DNA from: Legionella sp.
GTDB lineage: Bacteria > Pseudomonadota > Gammaproteobacteria > Legionellales > Legionellaceae
Assembly (NCBI GenBank): GCA_030694525.1
Contig: JAUXYG010000053.1
Coordinates: 1-35,848, forward strand
Length of the DNA: 35,848 bases
Direction: 5' to 3'
Under the pieces are notes generated by a model. That model did not search any database and was not told the DNA's origin. It saw nothing but the letters and a program-made list of their open reading frames with translations. Positions 1 through 9,307 of this stretch are shown piece after piece (position 1 is the stretch's first letter; each line of letters opens with the position of its first letter). Position numbers and translations under genes: made by a program.

Positions 1-401
1 TTCTGAATACACTTCAGTGCCACGTCCCACCCTCATCCCCAGCCCTTCTCCCTTAGAGGGAGAAGGGAGCACCCAAACGATGAACGCACCAGCTAACACT
101 AAAAATTTCCAGGACACACAAGCTCCCTTCTCCCTCGAGGGAGAAGGGAGCACACCAAACGATGAACGCACCAGCTAACCCTAAAAATTCCAAGACACAC
201 AAGTTCCCTTCTCCCTCGAGGGAGAAGGGTTAGGGATGAGGGTGGGGAATCCCCGCAAAAACTCCAGTTCAATTGCTTGAACAAAAACTCATCCTCATTA
301 ATTAAGCAATGGATAATATCAATTCTGAATACACTTCAGTGCCACGTCCCACCCTCATCCCCAGCCCTTCTCCCTTAGAGGGAGAAGGGAGCACCCAAAC
401 G
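1..401. repeat. Palindromic intergenic repeat element (MITE/REP-like), nearly two copies
   Basis: The 79 bases at 1-79 recur exactly at 323-401. Inside are four near-perfect hairpins with CCCTTCTCCCT arms (43-67, 125-148, 206-229, 365-389). The middle two are perfect 24-base palindromes centred on CTCGAG and sit in tandem units about 81 bp apart (roughly 71-148 and 152-229). Bases 26-52 and 220-246 are 27-bp inverted repeats with two mismatches, so 26-246 looks like one complete element and 323-401 a second, broken left part. There is no transposase, and the short reading frames here are by-products of the repeats. The class (small non-autonomous repeat) is an inference. Confidence 0.75.
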
Positions 402-597
402 TGTAGAGAATTACTTAGATACACTGCTAAATTTCTTGTATCTAAATACAGTTTGTGTATACTTGGCACTTGCGTCGATTTGAAACTCAGCTTGCGGACG
501 CTCAAAAAAAGTTATTCTTTTTTGAAAATACGGCTAAAGCGAATTAAGAAATCATCGCTTACCACCCACCGCCAGCTCTAAATCCAGGTTATAGTAA
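402..597. other. Leader region upstream of metN
   Basis: No gene is seen here. An 8-bp perfect inverted repeat, TTAGATAC (415-422) and GTATCTAA (438-445), with a 15-base loop could be an operator. An A+T-only hairpin (TCAAAAAA...TTTTTTGA, 502-525) lies further down. I found no AGACGTCT-type MetJ box and no convincing S-adenosylmethionine riboswitch, so how metNIQ is controlled is not visible. Confidence 0.35.
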
Positions 598-1623
598 ATG
601 ATAGAACTGTGTGGATTAACAAAATCCTATTCGGGAAAACCCGCTTTAAAAAATGTAAACTTATTCATCCAGGAAGGCGAAATTTTTGGCATTATCGGCA
701 AAAGCGGTGCTGGTAAATCTACTCTGCTTCGCTGCATTAATCTTTTAGAACGCCCTGATTTGGGTGACGTCATTATTGATGGACAGTCTTTAACTAATCT
801 ATCAGGAAAAGAGCTCGCAACAGCACGCCATAAAACCTCAATGATATTTCAGCATTTTAATTTACTAAACTCTAAAAACGTTTATGAAAATATTGCCCTG
901 CCCATGCGAATTCAAGGTATGGATGAAGAAGCTATTCGTTTGAAAATTGAAGAACTATTACCAATTGTAGAATTAACAGATAAAAAACATGCTTATCCTG
1001 CTCAGCTTAGCGGCGGCCAAAAGCAACGTGTGGCGATTGCACGAGCCCTTAGCTGCTCGCCTAAAATTTTACTATGTGATGAAGCAACATCAGCTCTTGA
1101 TCCAGAAACTACCGATGCAATTTTAAATTTGTTAAAGAAAATAAATTCATTATATGGCATCACCATTGTACTCATTACGCATGAAATGGATGTAGTCAAG
1201 CGAATTTGCAATCGACTTTCCGTTATGGTTGATGGTTTAGTCATGGAGACAAGTGCGTTGTCTGATGTATTTAATAATCCTGACAGTCTGGCCAGAAATA
1301 TGCTTTATGCTCAGTTAAGTCCTGAGCTTCCTTCTTGCCTTACGCGCAGGTTAGCTCCTTATGTTACTGATAAACCTCTGCTGCGATTATTCTTTCAGGG
1401 GGATAAAGCAACCGTTCCATTTATTAGCAAAACCAGCAGAGAATTAAAAACAGACATTAATATTTTATTAGCCAATATTGATCGTTTTGATGCAATCACT
1501 TGTGGGGTGTTGGTTGTTGAGCTGACTGCCCATCAACTACTTCTTGAGGACTTTCTTGAACGCTGCAACGAGGCGGGATTAACTGTGGAGATTTTGGGAT
1601 ATGTTTTACCCGATGGTTTATGA
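598..1623 (+). CDS. metN: Methionine ABC importer, ATP-binding protein MetN
   Basis: This is the ATPase that powers D/L-methionine uptake through the inner membrane together with MetI and MetQ. The 341 residues have the usual MetN length. Walker A is GKSGAGKST (residues 34-42), the signature is LSGGQ (137-141), and Walker B runs [11 protein letters not shown] (158-168). The last roughly 75 residues form the regulatory NIL (ACT-like) domain, which in the family binds methionine and inhibits transport. The ATG at 598 is preceded only by a weak AGG ribosome site. The 3' end overlaps metI by 23 bp, and metQ follows at once, so the three form one operon. The NIL domain plus a MetQ-type lipoprotein make methionine the likely substrate rather than another amino acid. 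Confidence 0.95.
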   Translation: MIELCGLTKSYSGKPALKNVNLFIQEGEIFGIIGKSGAGKSTLLRCINLLERPDLGDVIIDGQSLTNLSGKELATARHKTSMIFQHFNLLNSKNVYENIALPMRIQGMDEEAIRLKIEELLPIVELTDKKHAYPAQLSGGQKQRVAIARALSCSPKILLCDEATSALDPETTDAILNLLKKINSLYGITIVLITHEMDVVKRICNRLSVMVDGLVMETSALSDVFNNPDSLARNMLYAQLSPELPSCLTRRLAPYVTDKPLLRLFFQGDKATVPFISKTSRELKTDINILLANIDRFDAITCGVLVVELTAHQLLLEDFLERCNEAGLTVEILGYVLPDGL

Positions 1624-2248
1624 TTTAATCACTGCAACTGGTGAAACGCTTTATATGGTTATTATCAGTACTTTTGCTGCTACCGTTTTGGGATTGCCCT
1701 TAGGTACGTTGCTCTATTCTTCACGACATATAAAACCGAATCCAAAGCTGCATAAAGTTCTATCCGCATTAATAAATATATTTCGGTCAATTCCTTTCAT
1801 TATATTATTAGTAGCTATCATACCCTTTACACGCCTTATCGTAGGCACATCTATAGGTATGAACGCAGCCATTGTCCCTTTAACTTTGGGAGCAACACCT
1901 TTTTTTGCACGTTTGATTGATAATGTGTATCAAAGCCTCCCGAAGGGCCTTATTGAAACAGGTTATGCTATGGGTGCAAGCACCTCTCAAATTATCAGGC
2001 ATATTTTACTACCCGAAGCCAGGCCTGGGTTAATCCATGCGATTACCGTTACCGCCATAACCCTTGTTAATTATTCTGCTATGGCAGGAACTGTGGGGGC
2101 AGGTGGTTTAGGAACTTTGGCAATTAATCATGGATATCAGCGTTTTGATGCAAGCGTCATGAGTGCAACGGTAGTTATTCTGATACTCATGGTACAACTT
2201 ATTCAAATGGCAGGTGATTATCTTGCAAAACATTATGTGCATCACTAA
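1601..2248 (+). CDS. metI: Methionine ABC importer, permease MetI
   Basis: This is the inner-membrane permease of the methionine importer, partner of MetN and MetQ. At 215 residues it has the usual MetI length, with about five hydrophobic segments. The binding-protein-dependent permease (EAA) region lies around residues 120-140 ([20 protein letters not shown]), where MetN docks. The first ATG (1601) lies inside metN; a second ATG at 1613 is also possible, and neither has a clear ribosome site, which suggests translational coupling to metN. The metQ start is only 15 bases beyond the stop. Confidence 0.95.
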   Translation: MFYPMVYDLITATGETLYMVIISTFAATVLGLPLGTLLYSSRHIKPNPKLHKVLSALINIFRSIPFIILLVAIIPFTRLIVGTSIGMNAAIVPLTLGATPFFARLIDNVYQSLPKGLIETGYAMGASTSQIIRHILLPEARPGLIHAITVTAITLVNYSAMAGTVGAGGLGTLAINHGYQRFDASVMSATVVILILMVQLIQMAGDYLAKHYVHH

Positions 2249-2263
2249 TAGGAGTTTTAAGCA

Positions 2264-3040
2264 ATGCGATTAATAAGTATTTTAATTTTAATATTAAGTT
2301 TAGCCTCATGTAACAAGCCTGCACCAAACACCCTGGTGGTGGGAACTATTGCCGGACCTGAAACAGAACTTATCGAAACCGCACGGGAAATCGCTAAAAA
2401 AGATTATGGACTAAATGTTAAGGTCGTTGAATTTAATGATTATAATTTACCTAATGAAGCGTTGCAGGATGGAAGTTTAGATGTGAATGTTTATCAACAT
2501 TTACCTTATTTGAAAGCTGCTATGGCAGCTCATGGTTATAATTTACAAGCGATAGGACGTACTTTTGTTTACCCAATGGGTATTTATTCAAAGAAATTTA
2601 AGTCTTTAACTGATTTACCGGCTAAAAGCATCATTGCAATTCCTAATGATCCCAGTAATGAAGCGCGTGCTCTTTTACTACTTCAGGAAGCCCAATTAAT
2701 AACGCTTAAAAATACATCCAAGAGCAGCGTGCCGGAAATTGACAGTAATCCAAAACAATTTCAATTTAAAGAGATGGATGCAGCACAATTGCCACGAGTA
2801 TTACCTGATGTTGCTGCCGCGGTAATTAATACTACATTTGCCCTGCCTGCGGGATTAAACCCGTTAAGAGATGCATTATTCACTGAAAATAAGGATTCTC
2901 CTTATGCCAACATTATTGTTATTCGCAAGGATACCGAAAAAAGACACCAATTGGAGCTCTTTGTTAAAGCATTAAATTCTGCACCGGTTAAAGCGAAGGC
3001 GAAACAGCTTTTTGGCAACGCTGCTATTCCAGCGTGGTAA
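2264..3040 (+). CDS. metQ: Methionine-binding lipoprotein MetQ
   Basis: This is the NlpA/MetQ-family substrate-binding lipoprotein that delivers methionine to MetNI. Residues 1-16 form a lipoprotein signal peptide ending in the lipobox LASC, so Cys16 should be acylated after cleavage. The mature part shows the family pattern: VVGTIAGPETELIE near the start, then DVNVYQHLPYL and the NDPSNEARALLLLQ stretch. A good AGGAG ribosome site lies in the 15-base gap after metI. The 258-residue length is normal. A 21-base inverted repeat follows the stop and probably ends the operon. Confidence 0.95.
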   Translation: MRLISILILILSLASCNKPAPNTLVVGTIAGPETELIETAREIAKKDYGLNVKVVEFNDYNLPNEALQDGSLDVNVYQHLPYLKAAMAAHGYNLQAIGRTFVYPMGIYSKKFKSLTDLPAKSIIAIPNDPSNEARALLLLQEAQLITLKNTSKSSVPEIDSNPKQFQFKEMDAAQLPRVLPDVAAAVINTTFALPAGLNPLRDALFTENKDSPYANIIVIRKDTEKRHQLELFVKALNSAPVKAKAKQLFGNAAIPAW

Positions 3041-3050
3041 TGTAAAACCT

Positions 3051-3071
3051 GGTCGGATCATTGATCCGACC
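3051..3071 (+). terminator. Hairpin after metQ
   Basis: GGTCGGAT and ATCCGACC pair around a CATTG loop, 10 bases after the metQ stop. The following tract (CTCCAAAATTTTG) is only weakly T-rich, so termination is probable rather than certain. Confidence 0.55.
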
Positions 3072-3115
3072 TCCAAAATTTTGAATACCAATTAGTACAA
3101 AAATCAAACTAAAAT

Positions 3116-3148
3116 CTTAATTTTATCTTAAGGAAATGCTGTTATACT
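3116..3148 (+). promoter_or_regulatory. PmrA-like tandem box and -10 element upstream of the 469-codon gene
   Basis: CTTAATTTT (3116-3124), two bases, then CTTAAGGAA (3127-3135) makes a direct repeat with 11-bp period. It resembles the PmrA site known from Legionella effector promoters (cTTAATatT-N2-cTTAATatT). The first half fits better than the second. A TATACT -10 (3143-3148) lies 7 bases downstream. No good -35 is seen; the box covers that position, as expected for an activated promoter. PmrA control is an inference from this pattern. Confidence 0.55.
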
Positions 3149-3176
3149 CTAATTAATTAATCGATGGACGGTCATT

Positions 3177-4586
3177 ATGGCTATATCAGATACGGTTCGA
3201 CAAATTAAAAAATTTATTACAGACAAAGCACGCCCAACCCTAACCCCAGATGAAATTCAAGACCTTTATAATGAATATCGAGTCAAAATTGGATTAGGTC
3301 CAAGCGCTACTTTTAGTGCTGATGCGTTTAACAACTTAGTAAATCAAAAACCTACTAATTTCCACATTTTTGAAAAGGCCAAAGGACCGGGCGGCCTTGA
3401 AATTCATAAAAAACTAACTGATGAATCAGCCACCAAAATCGGTAAAGGACCTGAAGCAGCAAATGTCAGAGAGACCATTGAACTCGCTTTAAAAGCTCAA
3501 GACAAATTTAATACAGCACAAAAAGAGTATACAGAATCCGCCGCAACATTTAGCGAATTGATTAAAAAAATACCGGAAAAATATGGTGCTCAAGATGTTA
3601 TCGGTGCGATGACTGCCATTAAGGACGACGGTATTGCCGCTATAAAAGAACAACACAAACATGAACTGGATACATTAACCGCGAAATTTGGTGAAGAACC
3701 ATTTAAAACCAATCTAAAACAAACTTTAGGTATTGCTGGAGAAGATGACTATAAAGCAGTACAAAAAAGCATGCTGGATGAGATTAACAAATCACATAAA
3801 GCTCAATTAAGTCAATTTGAAAAATCAACTTCAGAATCCTTAAAGACGTTACACGATGCTGCGCAAAAGCAGGCGAAAGAATTTGTTTTCATTGCTCATT
3901 TACATAAAAATCATGAAAACATGCGTGACGAACTGAGAAAAATTGCCGCAAAAAAAGATGCAGACGCAAATATTGTAAGGCCTTTAAATGCAGCAATTGA
4001 TGTGAATGAAGATAAGTTGATCATTTCTGGCATCACTTTAAAAGATTTGCCAGTTATCAAAAGTATAACAGGCAGAGAGATTACCCATGATTCTGCAACG
4101 GGTAAGTTCGAAATGAAAATTCCTCATAAAATATTTAACCCACTTTACTATCTGGATCCAAGAAAAAATCTTGAATCCGATTTGGCTTTACTGGCTCAAG
4201 GAGTCAAGGCCTCCGGGTATACAGCAATCACTACCAATGTTAACATCTCAAATCCCAAAATAGCCATGGAGCGTGCAAGACAAGCTTATAAAGCAAATAT
4301 AGAAGCAGGATTTGAACCTAAAAATATAAATATTATTGTAAACGGTTCGAAAATCAAACCGGAAGATTTGTTCAAAGATAACCCTTCCATGTTACAGCAT
4401 CTGGAACAAAAATCCGCTAAAATCATCAAAGAATTAGCTAATATAAAGCCTCCATCCAGTCCTTCAAAGCAGGCTGAAATTAAGCAAACAATAACACAAT
4501 TAAGGGACGACGCCAAAAGAGCTGCAGCTGCCGCAGATGCTAATCCGGCACCAAACCCTGGCCCTCACGCTGCTCCTGCAGCCTGA
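3177..4586 (+). CDS. Coiled-coil protein, candidate Dot/Icm effector
   Basis: I do not recognise a named family. The 469-residue product has no signal peptide or membrane segment. Residues about 95-250 are charged, heptad-like and probably coiled coil. A compact alpha/beta-looking part follows (about 265-400, including PLYYLDPRKNLESDLALL and a GFEPKNINIIVNG stretch). The tail is Ala/Pro-rich and ends HAAPAA, the small-residue composition common in type IV substrates, but I see no clear glutamate block. The PmrA-like box upstream, the isolated position between housekeeping genes and the lack of a metabolic motif together suggest a secreted effector; secretion is not shown. The ATG at 3177 has only a weak GGA ribosome site. 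Confidence 0.6.
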   Translation: MAISDTVRQIKKFITDKARPTLTPDEIQDLYNEYRVKIGLGPSATFSADAFNNLVNQKPTNFHIFEKAKGPGGLEIHKKLTDESATKIGKGPEAANVRETIELALKAQDKFNTAQKEYTESAATFSELIKKIPEKYGAQDVIGAMTAIKDDGIAAIKEQHKHELDTLTAKFGEEPFKTNLKQTLGIAGEDDYKAVQKSMLDEINKSHKAQLSQFEKSTSESLKTLHDAAQKQAKEFVFIAHLHKNHENMRDELRKIAAKKDADANIVRPLNAAIDVNEDKLIISGITLKDLPVIKSITGREITHDSATGKFEMKIPHKIFNPLYYLDPRKNLESDLALLAQGVKASGYTAITTNVNISNPKIAMERARQAYKANIEAGFEPKNINIIVNGSKIKPEDLFKDNPSMLQHLEQKSAKIIKELANIKPPSSPSKQAEIKQTITQLRDDAKRAAAAADANPAPNPGPHAAPAA

Positions 4587-4594
4587 TAAGTTCA

Positions 4595-4622
4595 GAATTC
4601 GGCATTTTTTAGTGCCGGATTC
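4595..4622 (+). terminator. Hairpin after the 469-codon gene
   Basis: GAATTCGGCA and TGCCGGATTC pair with one mismatch around an 8-base T-rich loop, starting 8 bases after the stop codon. The downstream sequence is mildly T-rich only. Confidence 0.5.
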
Positions 4623-4674
4623 TTACTACCTCTTTCTGCTCAAAAAATTCCACTACTCCTGAGACCTAATATCT

Positions 4675-4693
4675 GTTACTTTAAGTCAGTAAC
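4675..4693. promoter_or_regulatory. Inverted repeat GTTACT-N7-AGTAAC
   Basis: A perfect 6-bp inverted repeat lies about 85 bases upstream of the PA3496-family gene. It could be an operator; nothing identifies the regulator. Confidence 0.25.
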
Positions 4694-4779
4694 TAACACC
4701 TGTTTCAATTACTTAAAATAGGCTTTAAATTACGCAATTAAGGATATCGTTACTCAACGGGTTGGCTAAGGAGATGGCT

Positions 4780-4947
4780 ATGAGTGCTCGTAGTTTTGAT
4801 GAGTTTGATAATGAAATAGAAGATAGTAAGGAAACCGAAACAGCAATCCCTGAAGCAAGTCCCTCAACAAAGCTTGCCAGACGGCGAAAAATTGAAGATT
4901 TATTCGAAGAAAAACGCCTAAGAGAAGAGCTGGAAGAGTTTGGTTAA
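4780..4947 (+). CDS. Small PA3496-family conserved protein
   Basis: This short, highly charged protein carries the ending typical of the gammaproteobacterial PA3496 family (RRRKIEDLFEEKRLREELEE near the C-terminus), annotated as a putative envelope-integrity protein. It has no signal peptide or membrane segment, and its biochemical role is unknown to me. The frame is open from a TTG at 4762, and ATG codons occur at 4774 and 4780. The AAGGAG ribosome site (4768-4773) abuts the first ATG and sits six bases before the second, so I chose 4780 (55 residues). The gene converges on rsmJ. Confidence 0.75.
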   Translation: MSARSFDEFDNEIEDSKETETAIPEASPSTKLARRRKIEDLFEEKRLREELEEFG

Positions 4948-4955
4948 CTGAGTAA

Positions 4956-4971
4956 GGGCAGGATACTGCCC
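4956..4971. terminator. Hairpin between convergent genes
   Basis: GGGCAG-GATA-CTGCCC is a perfect 6-bp stem in the 26-base gap between the PA3496-family gene (+) and rsmJ (-). It could stop transcription from both sides. There is no T-tract on either strand. Confidence 0.45.
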
Positions 4972-4973
4972 TG

Positions 4974-5702
4974 CTACTTCAAACCCACGGCTGGATAAAG
5001 ATCAAATCGAACAGTCTTGCCATCAATAAAAGCTCCAGTAGGTAGTAACGGCTTGATTTTTTGTGGCCACTTGACTACAACCTTTTGTTTTACCCGAGTT
5101 ATAGCCAGTTCAATTAATTTTAATGCATCGAGATCTTCACCTATCATCTGTTGTAAAACTTGCAAATCTTTTTTTACTAAAGCAGATTTAGTGCGTTCTG
5201 GATGCATGGGATCAATATAAATTACATCAGGATAGTGATTCGGCTCCAATCCCTCTAAAAAGGTCAATGCATCTCCATGATGTAATGATAACTGTAAAGG
5301 TAACTCATTCGCTTTAATTCTGACTTGCAGGGCATCAGCTAGCAATGCTGCAATAACAGGATGACGTTCAATCATCAAAACATCAGCACCGAAACTCGCC
5401 AATACGGCAGCATCACGACCCCAACCAGCAGTCGCATCAATTATTTTTAATCCAGGTTTAGGCTTACACGCGCGAATAAGTCCCTGTTTTTTTCCTTCCT
5501 CCTTTCTTTTTTTTAAGGTTTCAGGATTAAAATCAGCAAACAATGGAGAAAAATTGGGAAGTTTTAAGGTCAATTTGTCATTAGCAACGAACAAACATCC
5601 AGGAGCGTTTTTCTCTAAACGGAAATTCAACTGCTCAGCCAACAGCTGAGCTTTCTCTCGTAACTCATCACTTTCATAACCAACGGTCGAAATATCATTC
5701 AT
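4974..5702 (-). CDS. rsmJ: 16S rRNA (guanine(1516)-N(2))-methyltransferase RsmJ
   Basis: This enzyme methylates N2 of G1516 in 16S rRNA, using S-adenosylmethionine, in the small ribosomal subunit. The SAM-binding motif is DATAGWGRD (residues 89-97), followed by the acidic MIERHP strand end (110-115). The family signature DPMHPERTKSALVKKD lies at about 164-179; the family usually has DPMFP, so His replaces Phe here. The 242-residue length is normal. Its ATG overlaps the gmhB stop by 4 bp, making it the last gene of glyQ-glyS-gmhB-rsmJ. Confidence 0.93.
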   Translation of the reverse strand: MNDISTVGYESDELREKAQLLAEQLNFRLEKNAPGCLFVANDKLTLKLPNFSPLFADFNPETLKKRKEEGKKQGLIRACKPKPGLKIIDATAGWGRDAAVLASFGADVLMIERHPVIAALLADALQVRIKANELPLQLSLHHGDALTFLEGLEPNHYPDVIYIDPMHPERTKSALVKKDLQVLQQMIGEDLDALKLIELAITRVKQKVVVKWPQKIKPLLPTGAFIDGKTVRFDLYPAVGLK

Positions 5703-6235
5703 AAATGACTTAATAATTGATCAACATAACTAATCAATGACAAATATACCGGTACTTCCGGATATGCACTTAAAGCCATCTTATCAGTCATAGAAGACAA
5801 CACCATAACTGGATTGGCTCCTGATGCACGAGCTGCCTCAATATCAGATACACGATCACCGACAAAGGGTACATCGTTCAATGAACTATCCAGTTTTTTT
5901 GCCAGAGCATGAAGCATTCCAGGTTGAGGTTTGCGGCAAAAACAATGTTCATCGGGATGATGTATGCAATATTCGATTGCATGAATATCCCCTCCGGCCT
6001 GGCGTACCGAGTCGATCATTTTTTGATGAATTCTTAATAGTTCATCTTCTGAATAAAGACCTCTGGCAACACCTGATTGATTGGTAGCCACCCCAATAAG
6101 ATAGCCTGCTTTGGTGAGACGCACTATGGCATCCAAACTTTCAGGAATCAGAATAAATTCATCTGCGCTCTTTATATAATCAAAAGAATCTTGATTAATT
6201 ACTCCATCCCTGTCTAATAAAATGACGCGTCTCAT
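5699..6235 (-). CDS. gmhB: D-glycero-beta-D-manno-heptose-1,7-bisphosphate 7-phosphatase GmhB
   Basis: This cytoplasmic HAD-family phosphatase removes the C7 phosphate during synthesis of ADP-heptose for the lipopolysaccharide inner core. The nucleophile and acid are Asp8 and Asp10 in LLDRDGVIN. ATNQSGVARG gives the second HAD motif, and VGDRVSDIEAA the last one. The structural zinc ligands typical of GmhB are present: Cys90, His92, Cys98 and Cys100 in CIHHPDEHCFC. The 178 residues match the family. It overlaps glyS and rsmJ by 4 bp each, which points to coupled translation. Confidence 0.93.
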   Translation of the reverse strand: MRRVILLDRDGVINQDSFDYIKSADEFILIPESLDAIVRLTKAGYLIGVATNQSGVARGLYSEDELLRIHQKMIDSVRQAGGDIHAIEYCIHHPDEHCFCRKPQPGMLHALAKKLDSSLNDVPFVGDRVSDIEAARASGANPVMVLSSMTDKMALSAYPEVPVYLSLISYVDQLLSHL

Positions 6236-8310
6236 GGAATCTGTAACATGGAAATATCAGCAACACCCTGCAATACTTTTTGCAAACGAGCCAATAGGTT
6301 CAAGCGATTATTTTTAACCTCTTCATCATCGACCATCACCATTACTTTATCAAAAAACATATCTACAGGCTCACGAATACCGGCCAATTGTTTTAATATA
6401 ACCCCATAATTCCCCTCGCGATAAAGGGGCTCTAATGAGTTATCCAGATTAATAATCTGTTCGTATAAAACCTGCTCCGCACCTTCCGCTATCAACTGTT
6501 CATTAATTGGTGTAATCACATCTGAGGTCTTCGAATGGCTTAATAAATTGCTCACCCGCTTGCAAGCAGCTGATAAAGAAGCTGCTTCAGGCATGGTCAC
6601 AAATAATTTCAACGCATTAAGACGCTTGTCCAAATCATACAACCAGTCATCCTGACGTGCACGCACAGCCATGAGTAAATCGGTCCCTACATCCTGGGCC
6701 TGATAGAAGGCGTTCATTCGATCGAGTATAAAGATCTTTAACTCACGAAGAACTTCATTATCTAATGTCACCGGCGAACCATAATTTTCTGCCGTTTGGG
6801 CAATTAATTCGGTTAAATTTAGTTTGGCAGGCGTAGTGCATAGCATACGCACTACAGCTAAAGCATGGCGTCGTAATTTAAACGGATCTTTAACTCCGGA
6901 AGGTTTTTGTCCGATAGCAAAAATGCCGACTAATGTATCAAGACGGTCAGCTAAGGATAATGCCATACCTAGAGAGGATTCCGGTAAATCATCAGCGGCA
7001 AAGCGAGGCATGTATTGCTCATTTAAAGCCCGAGCTACCCGTTCGTCTTCCCCATCATGAAGCGCATAATAATAGCCCATTAAACCTTGCAATTCTGGAA
7101 ATTCACCCACCATCCCAGTTAATAGATCACATTTACTCAATTCTGCGGCTCGTTCCGCGTGTTGCGACAAACAGCCTAATATGTGACTTAAAGGCCGCAT
7201 CAATGCTTTAATTCGCATGGCTTTATCGTGTAATGTGCCTAATTTAATCTGAAAAACCACCTGATTTGTAGCGGCAACATAAGAACTTAATGGATTCTTC
7301 TTATCCTGACGGAAAAAAAATGCAGCATCACTTAACCTGGCACGCATTACTTTTTCATTACCTAATACAACCTGCTCAGGATTTGAACTTTCAATATTGG
7401 CGACGGTAATAAAGTGAGGGAGTAAATTACCCTTTGTGTCTGTCAACGCAAAGCATTTTTGATGCGATTGCATTGAGGCAATAAGAGCTTCCGCAGGCAC
7501 TTCAAGGAACTGGCTTTCAAAATTTGCCATTAAGGCTTGTGGCCATTCAACAATAGAGGTCACTTCGTCTAAAAGTGCTTGTGGCATTATCACCAGAGCA
7601 TGGTATGGTTCAGCCAACTTGGATATTTGGTCTTTAATTATCTCACGACGTTTGGCGAAATCAGCGATAACATAGGATTCTTGCATTTGAACTTCATAAC
7701 TTTGTGCTGAATCAATGATAACTTCCTGCGAATAATGAAAACGATGTCCTCGACTCTTGCGACCTGTTTTAATTCCTAAAAGATCATATTCAAGAATTTC
7801 ATCACCGAAAAGCATAACTGCCCAATGAACTGGGCGGGCAAACTCGGCATCTCCATTACCCCAACGCATTGGCTTGGCAATGGGTAATGCCGCCAACGCT
7901 TGAGTAACTAACGCAGGGATAAGATCCCTGGTTTTACTACCAGCACTTACGGATTCAAAAACCATCCATTCGCCTTTTTCCGTATCCATTCGGGTGAGTT
8001 CTTCTACTGTAACGCCACACGATTTGGCAAACCCTGACAATGCAGGAGTTGGATTACCCTCATTATCAAAAGCAGCTATTACGGCGGGCCCTTTACGAAT
8101 AGTCGTTTGACTGTTCTGCTCCGTTTGTAAGTCTCGAATGGTTATTGCAAATCGCCTTGGAGTTGCAAAACGGCGGACATCACCATAGCTCAGTTGCGCT
8201 TTATCCAAAAGAGCTAATAACTGCTTGGCAAACTCGTCAGCCAAGGGCCAGACTGCACCTGAAGGAAGCTCTTCACAACCTAATTCAAAAATAAAATCAT
8301 TGACCATCAC
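6232..8310 (-). CDS. glyS: Glycyl-tRNA synthetase beta subunit
   Basis: This is the tRNA-recognition subunit of the tetrameric (alpha2beta2) glycyl-tRNA synthetase. The 692 residues match the usual length of about 690. The N-terminus has the family opening [15 protein letters not shown], the middle contains [18 protein letters not shown], and the C-terminal part is the anticodon-binding region. Two Met codons start the frame (8310 and 8307), inside the end of glyQ (14-bp overlap). The alpha and beta subunits are separate genes, as in most gammaproteobacteria. Confidence 0.96.
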   Translation of the reverse strand: MMVNDFIFELGCEELPSGAVWPLADEFAKQLLALLDKAQLSYGDVRRFATPRRFAITIRDLQTEQNSQTTIRKGPAVIAAFDNEGNPTPALSGFAKSCGVTVEELTRMDTEKGEWMVFESVSAGSKTRDLIPALVTQALAALPIAKPMRWGNGDAEFARPVHWAVMLFGDEILEYDLLGIKTGRKSRGHRFHYSQEVIIDSAQSYEVQMQESYVIADFAKRREIIKDQISKLAEPYHALVIMPQALLDEVTSIVEWPQALMANFESQFLEVPAEALIASMQSHQKCFALTDTKGNLLPHFITVANIESSNPEQVVLGNEKVMRARLSDAAFFFRQDKKNPLSSYVAATNQVVFQIKLGTLHDKAMRIKALMRPLSHILGCLSQHAERAAELSKCDLLTGMVGEFPELQGLMGYYYALHDGEDERVARALNEQYMPRFAADDLPESSLGMALSLADRLDTLVGIFAIGQKPSGVKDPFKLRRHALAVVRMLCTTPAKLNLTELIAQTAENYGSPVTLDNEVLRELKIFILDRMNAFYQAQDVGTDLLMAVRARQDDWLYDLDKRLNALKLFVTMPEAASLSAACKRVSNLLSHSKTSDVITPINEQLIAEGAEQVLYEQIINLDNSLEPLYREGNYGVILKQLAGIREPVDMFFDKVMVMVDDEEVKNNRLNLLARLQKVLQGVADISMLQIP

Positions 8311-9202
8311 ACACCTTTTGCATAGGAAAGCCTAATTGCTCACGTGCCTCATAATAGGCTTGCGCCACTGCGCGGGATAACTGTCTGACTCGTAATATGA
8401 AACGTTGTCTTTCAGTGACCGATATTGCCTTTCGTGCATCCAGTAAATTAAATGAATGAGAGGCTTTCATGACCATTTCATAAGCAGGTAATGGCAAATG
8501 AAGGGCAATAAGTTTTTGCGCTTCGCTTTCGTAATAATCAAATTGATGAAAAAGCTCTTCAACATGAGCATGTTCAAAATTATAAGCAGACATTTCCACT
8601 TCGTTTTGATGAAATACATCACCATAAGTCAAAATACCATGCGCGGTTTTGCACCAGGGTAATTCAAATAGATTATCAACTCCCAGAACAAACATCGATA
8701 TTCGTTCCAAACCATAGGTTAATTCGCCAGTCACCGGTTTACAAATCAAACCACCTACTTGTTGGAAATAAGTAAATTGTGAGACTTCCATACCATTTTG
8801 CCACACTTCCCAACCTAAACCCCAGGCACCTAAAGTGGGGGACTCCCAATTGTCTTCAACAAAACGAATATCATCAGCAAGAGGGTCTACTCCTAATGCC
8901 CGCAATGAATCCAGATACTTTTCCTGAATATCCAATGGAGAAGGCTTTAGTACGACCTGAAATTGATAATAATGCTGCACGCGATTCGGGTTCTCACCAT
9001 AACGCCCATCAGTGGGGCGTCTTGATGGTTGTACGTAAGCTGCTGACCAGGGTTCTGGTCCAATCGCACGTAAAAAAGTGGCTGGATGAAAAGTTCCTGC
9101 ACCCACTTCCATATCTAATGGTTGTAAAATAGCACAGCCCTGCTCTGCCCAATAATGTTGTAAGGTTAAAATTATATCCTGGAAGGTTGTGGGTTTAGTC
9201 AT
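8297..9202 (-). CDS. glyQ: Glycyl-tRNA synthetase alpha subunit
   Basis: This is the catalytic class II subunit that activates glycine and charges tRNA-Gly with GlyS. The sequence is strongly conserved: [17 protein letters not shown], then [19 protein letters not shown] and [19 protein letters not shown] (class II motif 2 region). The 301-residue length is typical. It is the first gene of the four-gene minus-strand operon. Its promoter would lie in 9203-9268, where I see no clear -35/-10 pair. Confidence 0.97.
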   Translation of the reverse strand: MTKPTTFQDIILTLQHYWAEQGCAILQPLDMEVGAGTFHPATFLRAIGPEPWSAAYVQPSRRPTDGRYGENPNRVQHYYQFQVVLKPSPLDIQEKYLDSLRALGVDPLADDIRFVEDNWESPTLGAWGLGWEVWQNGMEVSQFTYFQQVGGLICKPVTGELTYGLERISMFVLGVDNLFELPWCKTAHGILTYGDVFHQNEVEMSAYNFEHAHVEELFHQFDYYESEAQKLIALHLPLPAYEMVMKASHSFNLLDARKAISVTERQRFILRVRQLSRAVAQAYYEAREQLGFPMQKVCDGQ

Positions 9203-9268
9203 AAAATCTCAATTACAAAACATATGTTCGACGGGTCTAACTAAAGTCATTTACTTAAACATTAAAGA

Positions 9269-9295
9269 CGGCACCTTGAAAATAGTAAGGTGCCG
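9269..9295 (-). terminator. Terminator-like hairpin after the DsbA-family gene
   Basis: A perfect 9-bp stem (CGGCACCTT with AAGGTGCCG) and a 9-base loop begin 12 bases beyond the stop codon of the upstream minus-strand gene. The sequence after it on the minus strand (TCTTTAATG) is modestly T-rich. Confidence 0.65.
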
Positions 9296-9307
9296 CTAGA
9301 ATATAAA

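Noticed and set aside
71..229. CRISPR-like tandem repeats
   Set aside because: Only two units, each about 81 bp, with palindromes inside and no unique spacers of regular length; no cas genes.
302..581. Open frames on both strands across the repeat element
   Set aside because: They are by-products of the palindromic repeat, with no ribosome site or recognisable protein.
402..597. SAM riboswitch or MetJ boxes before metN
   Set aside because: No tandem AGACGTCT-like sites and no conserved riboswitch core; only simple A+T-rich hairpins.
8779..9132. Open frame opposite glyQ
   Set aside because: It lies wholly within strongly conserved glyQ on the other strand and has no ribosome site or family match.
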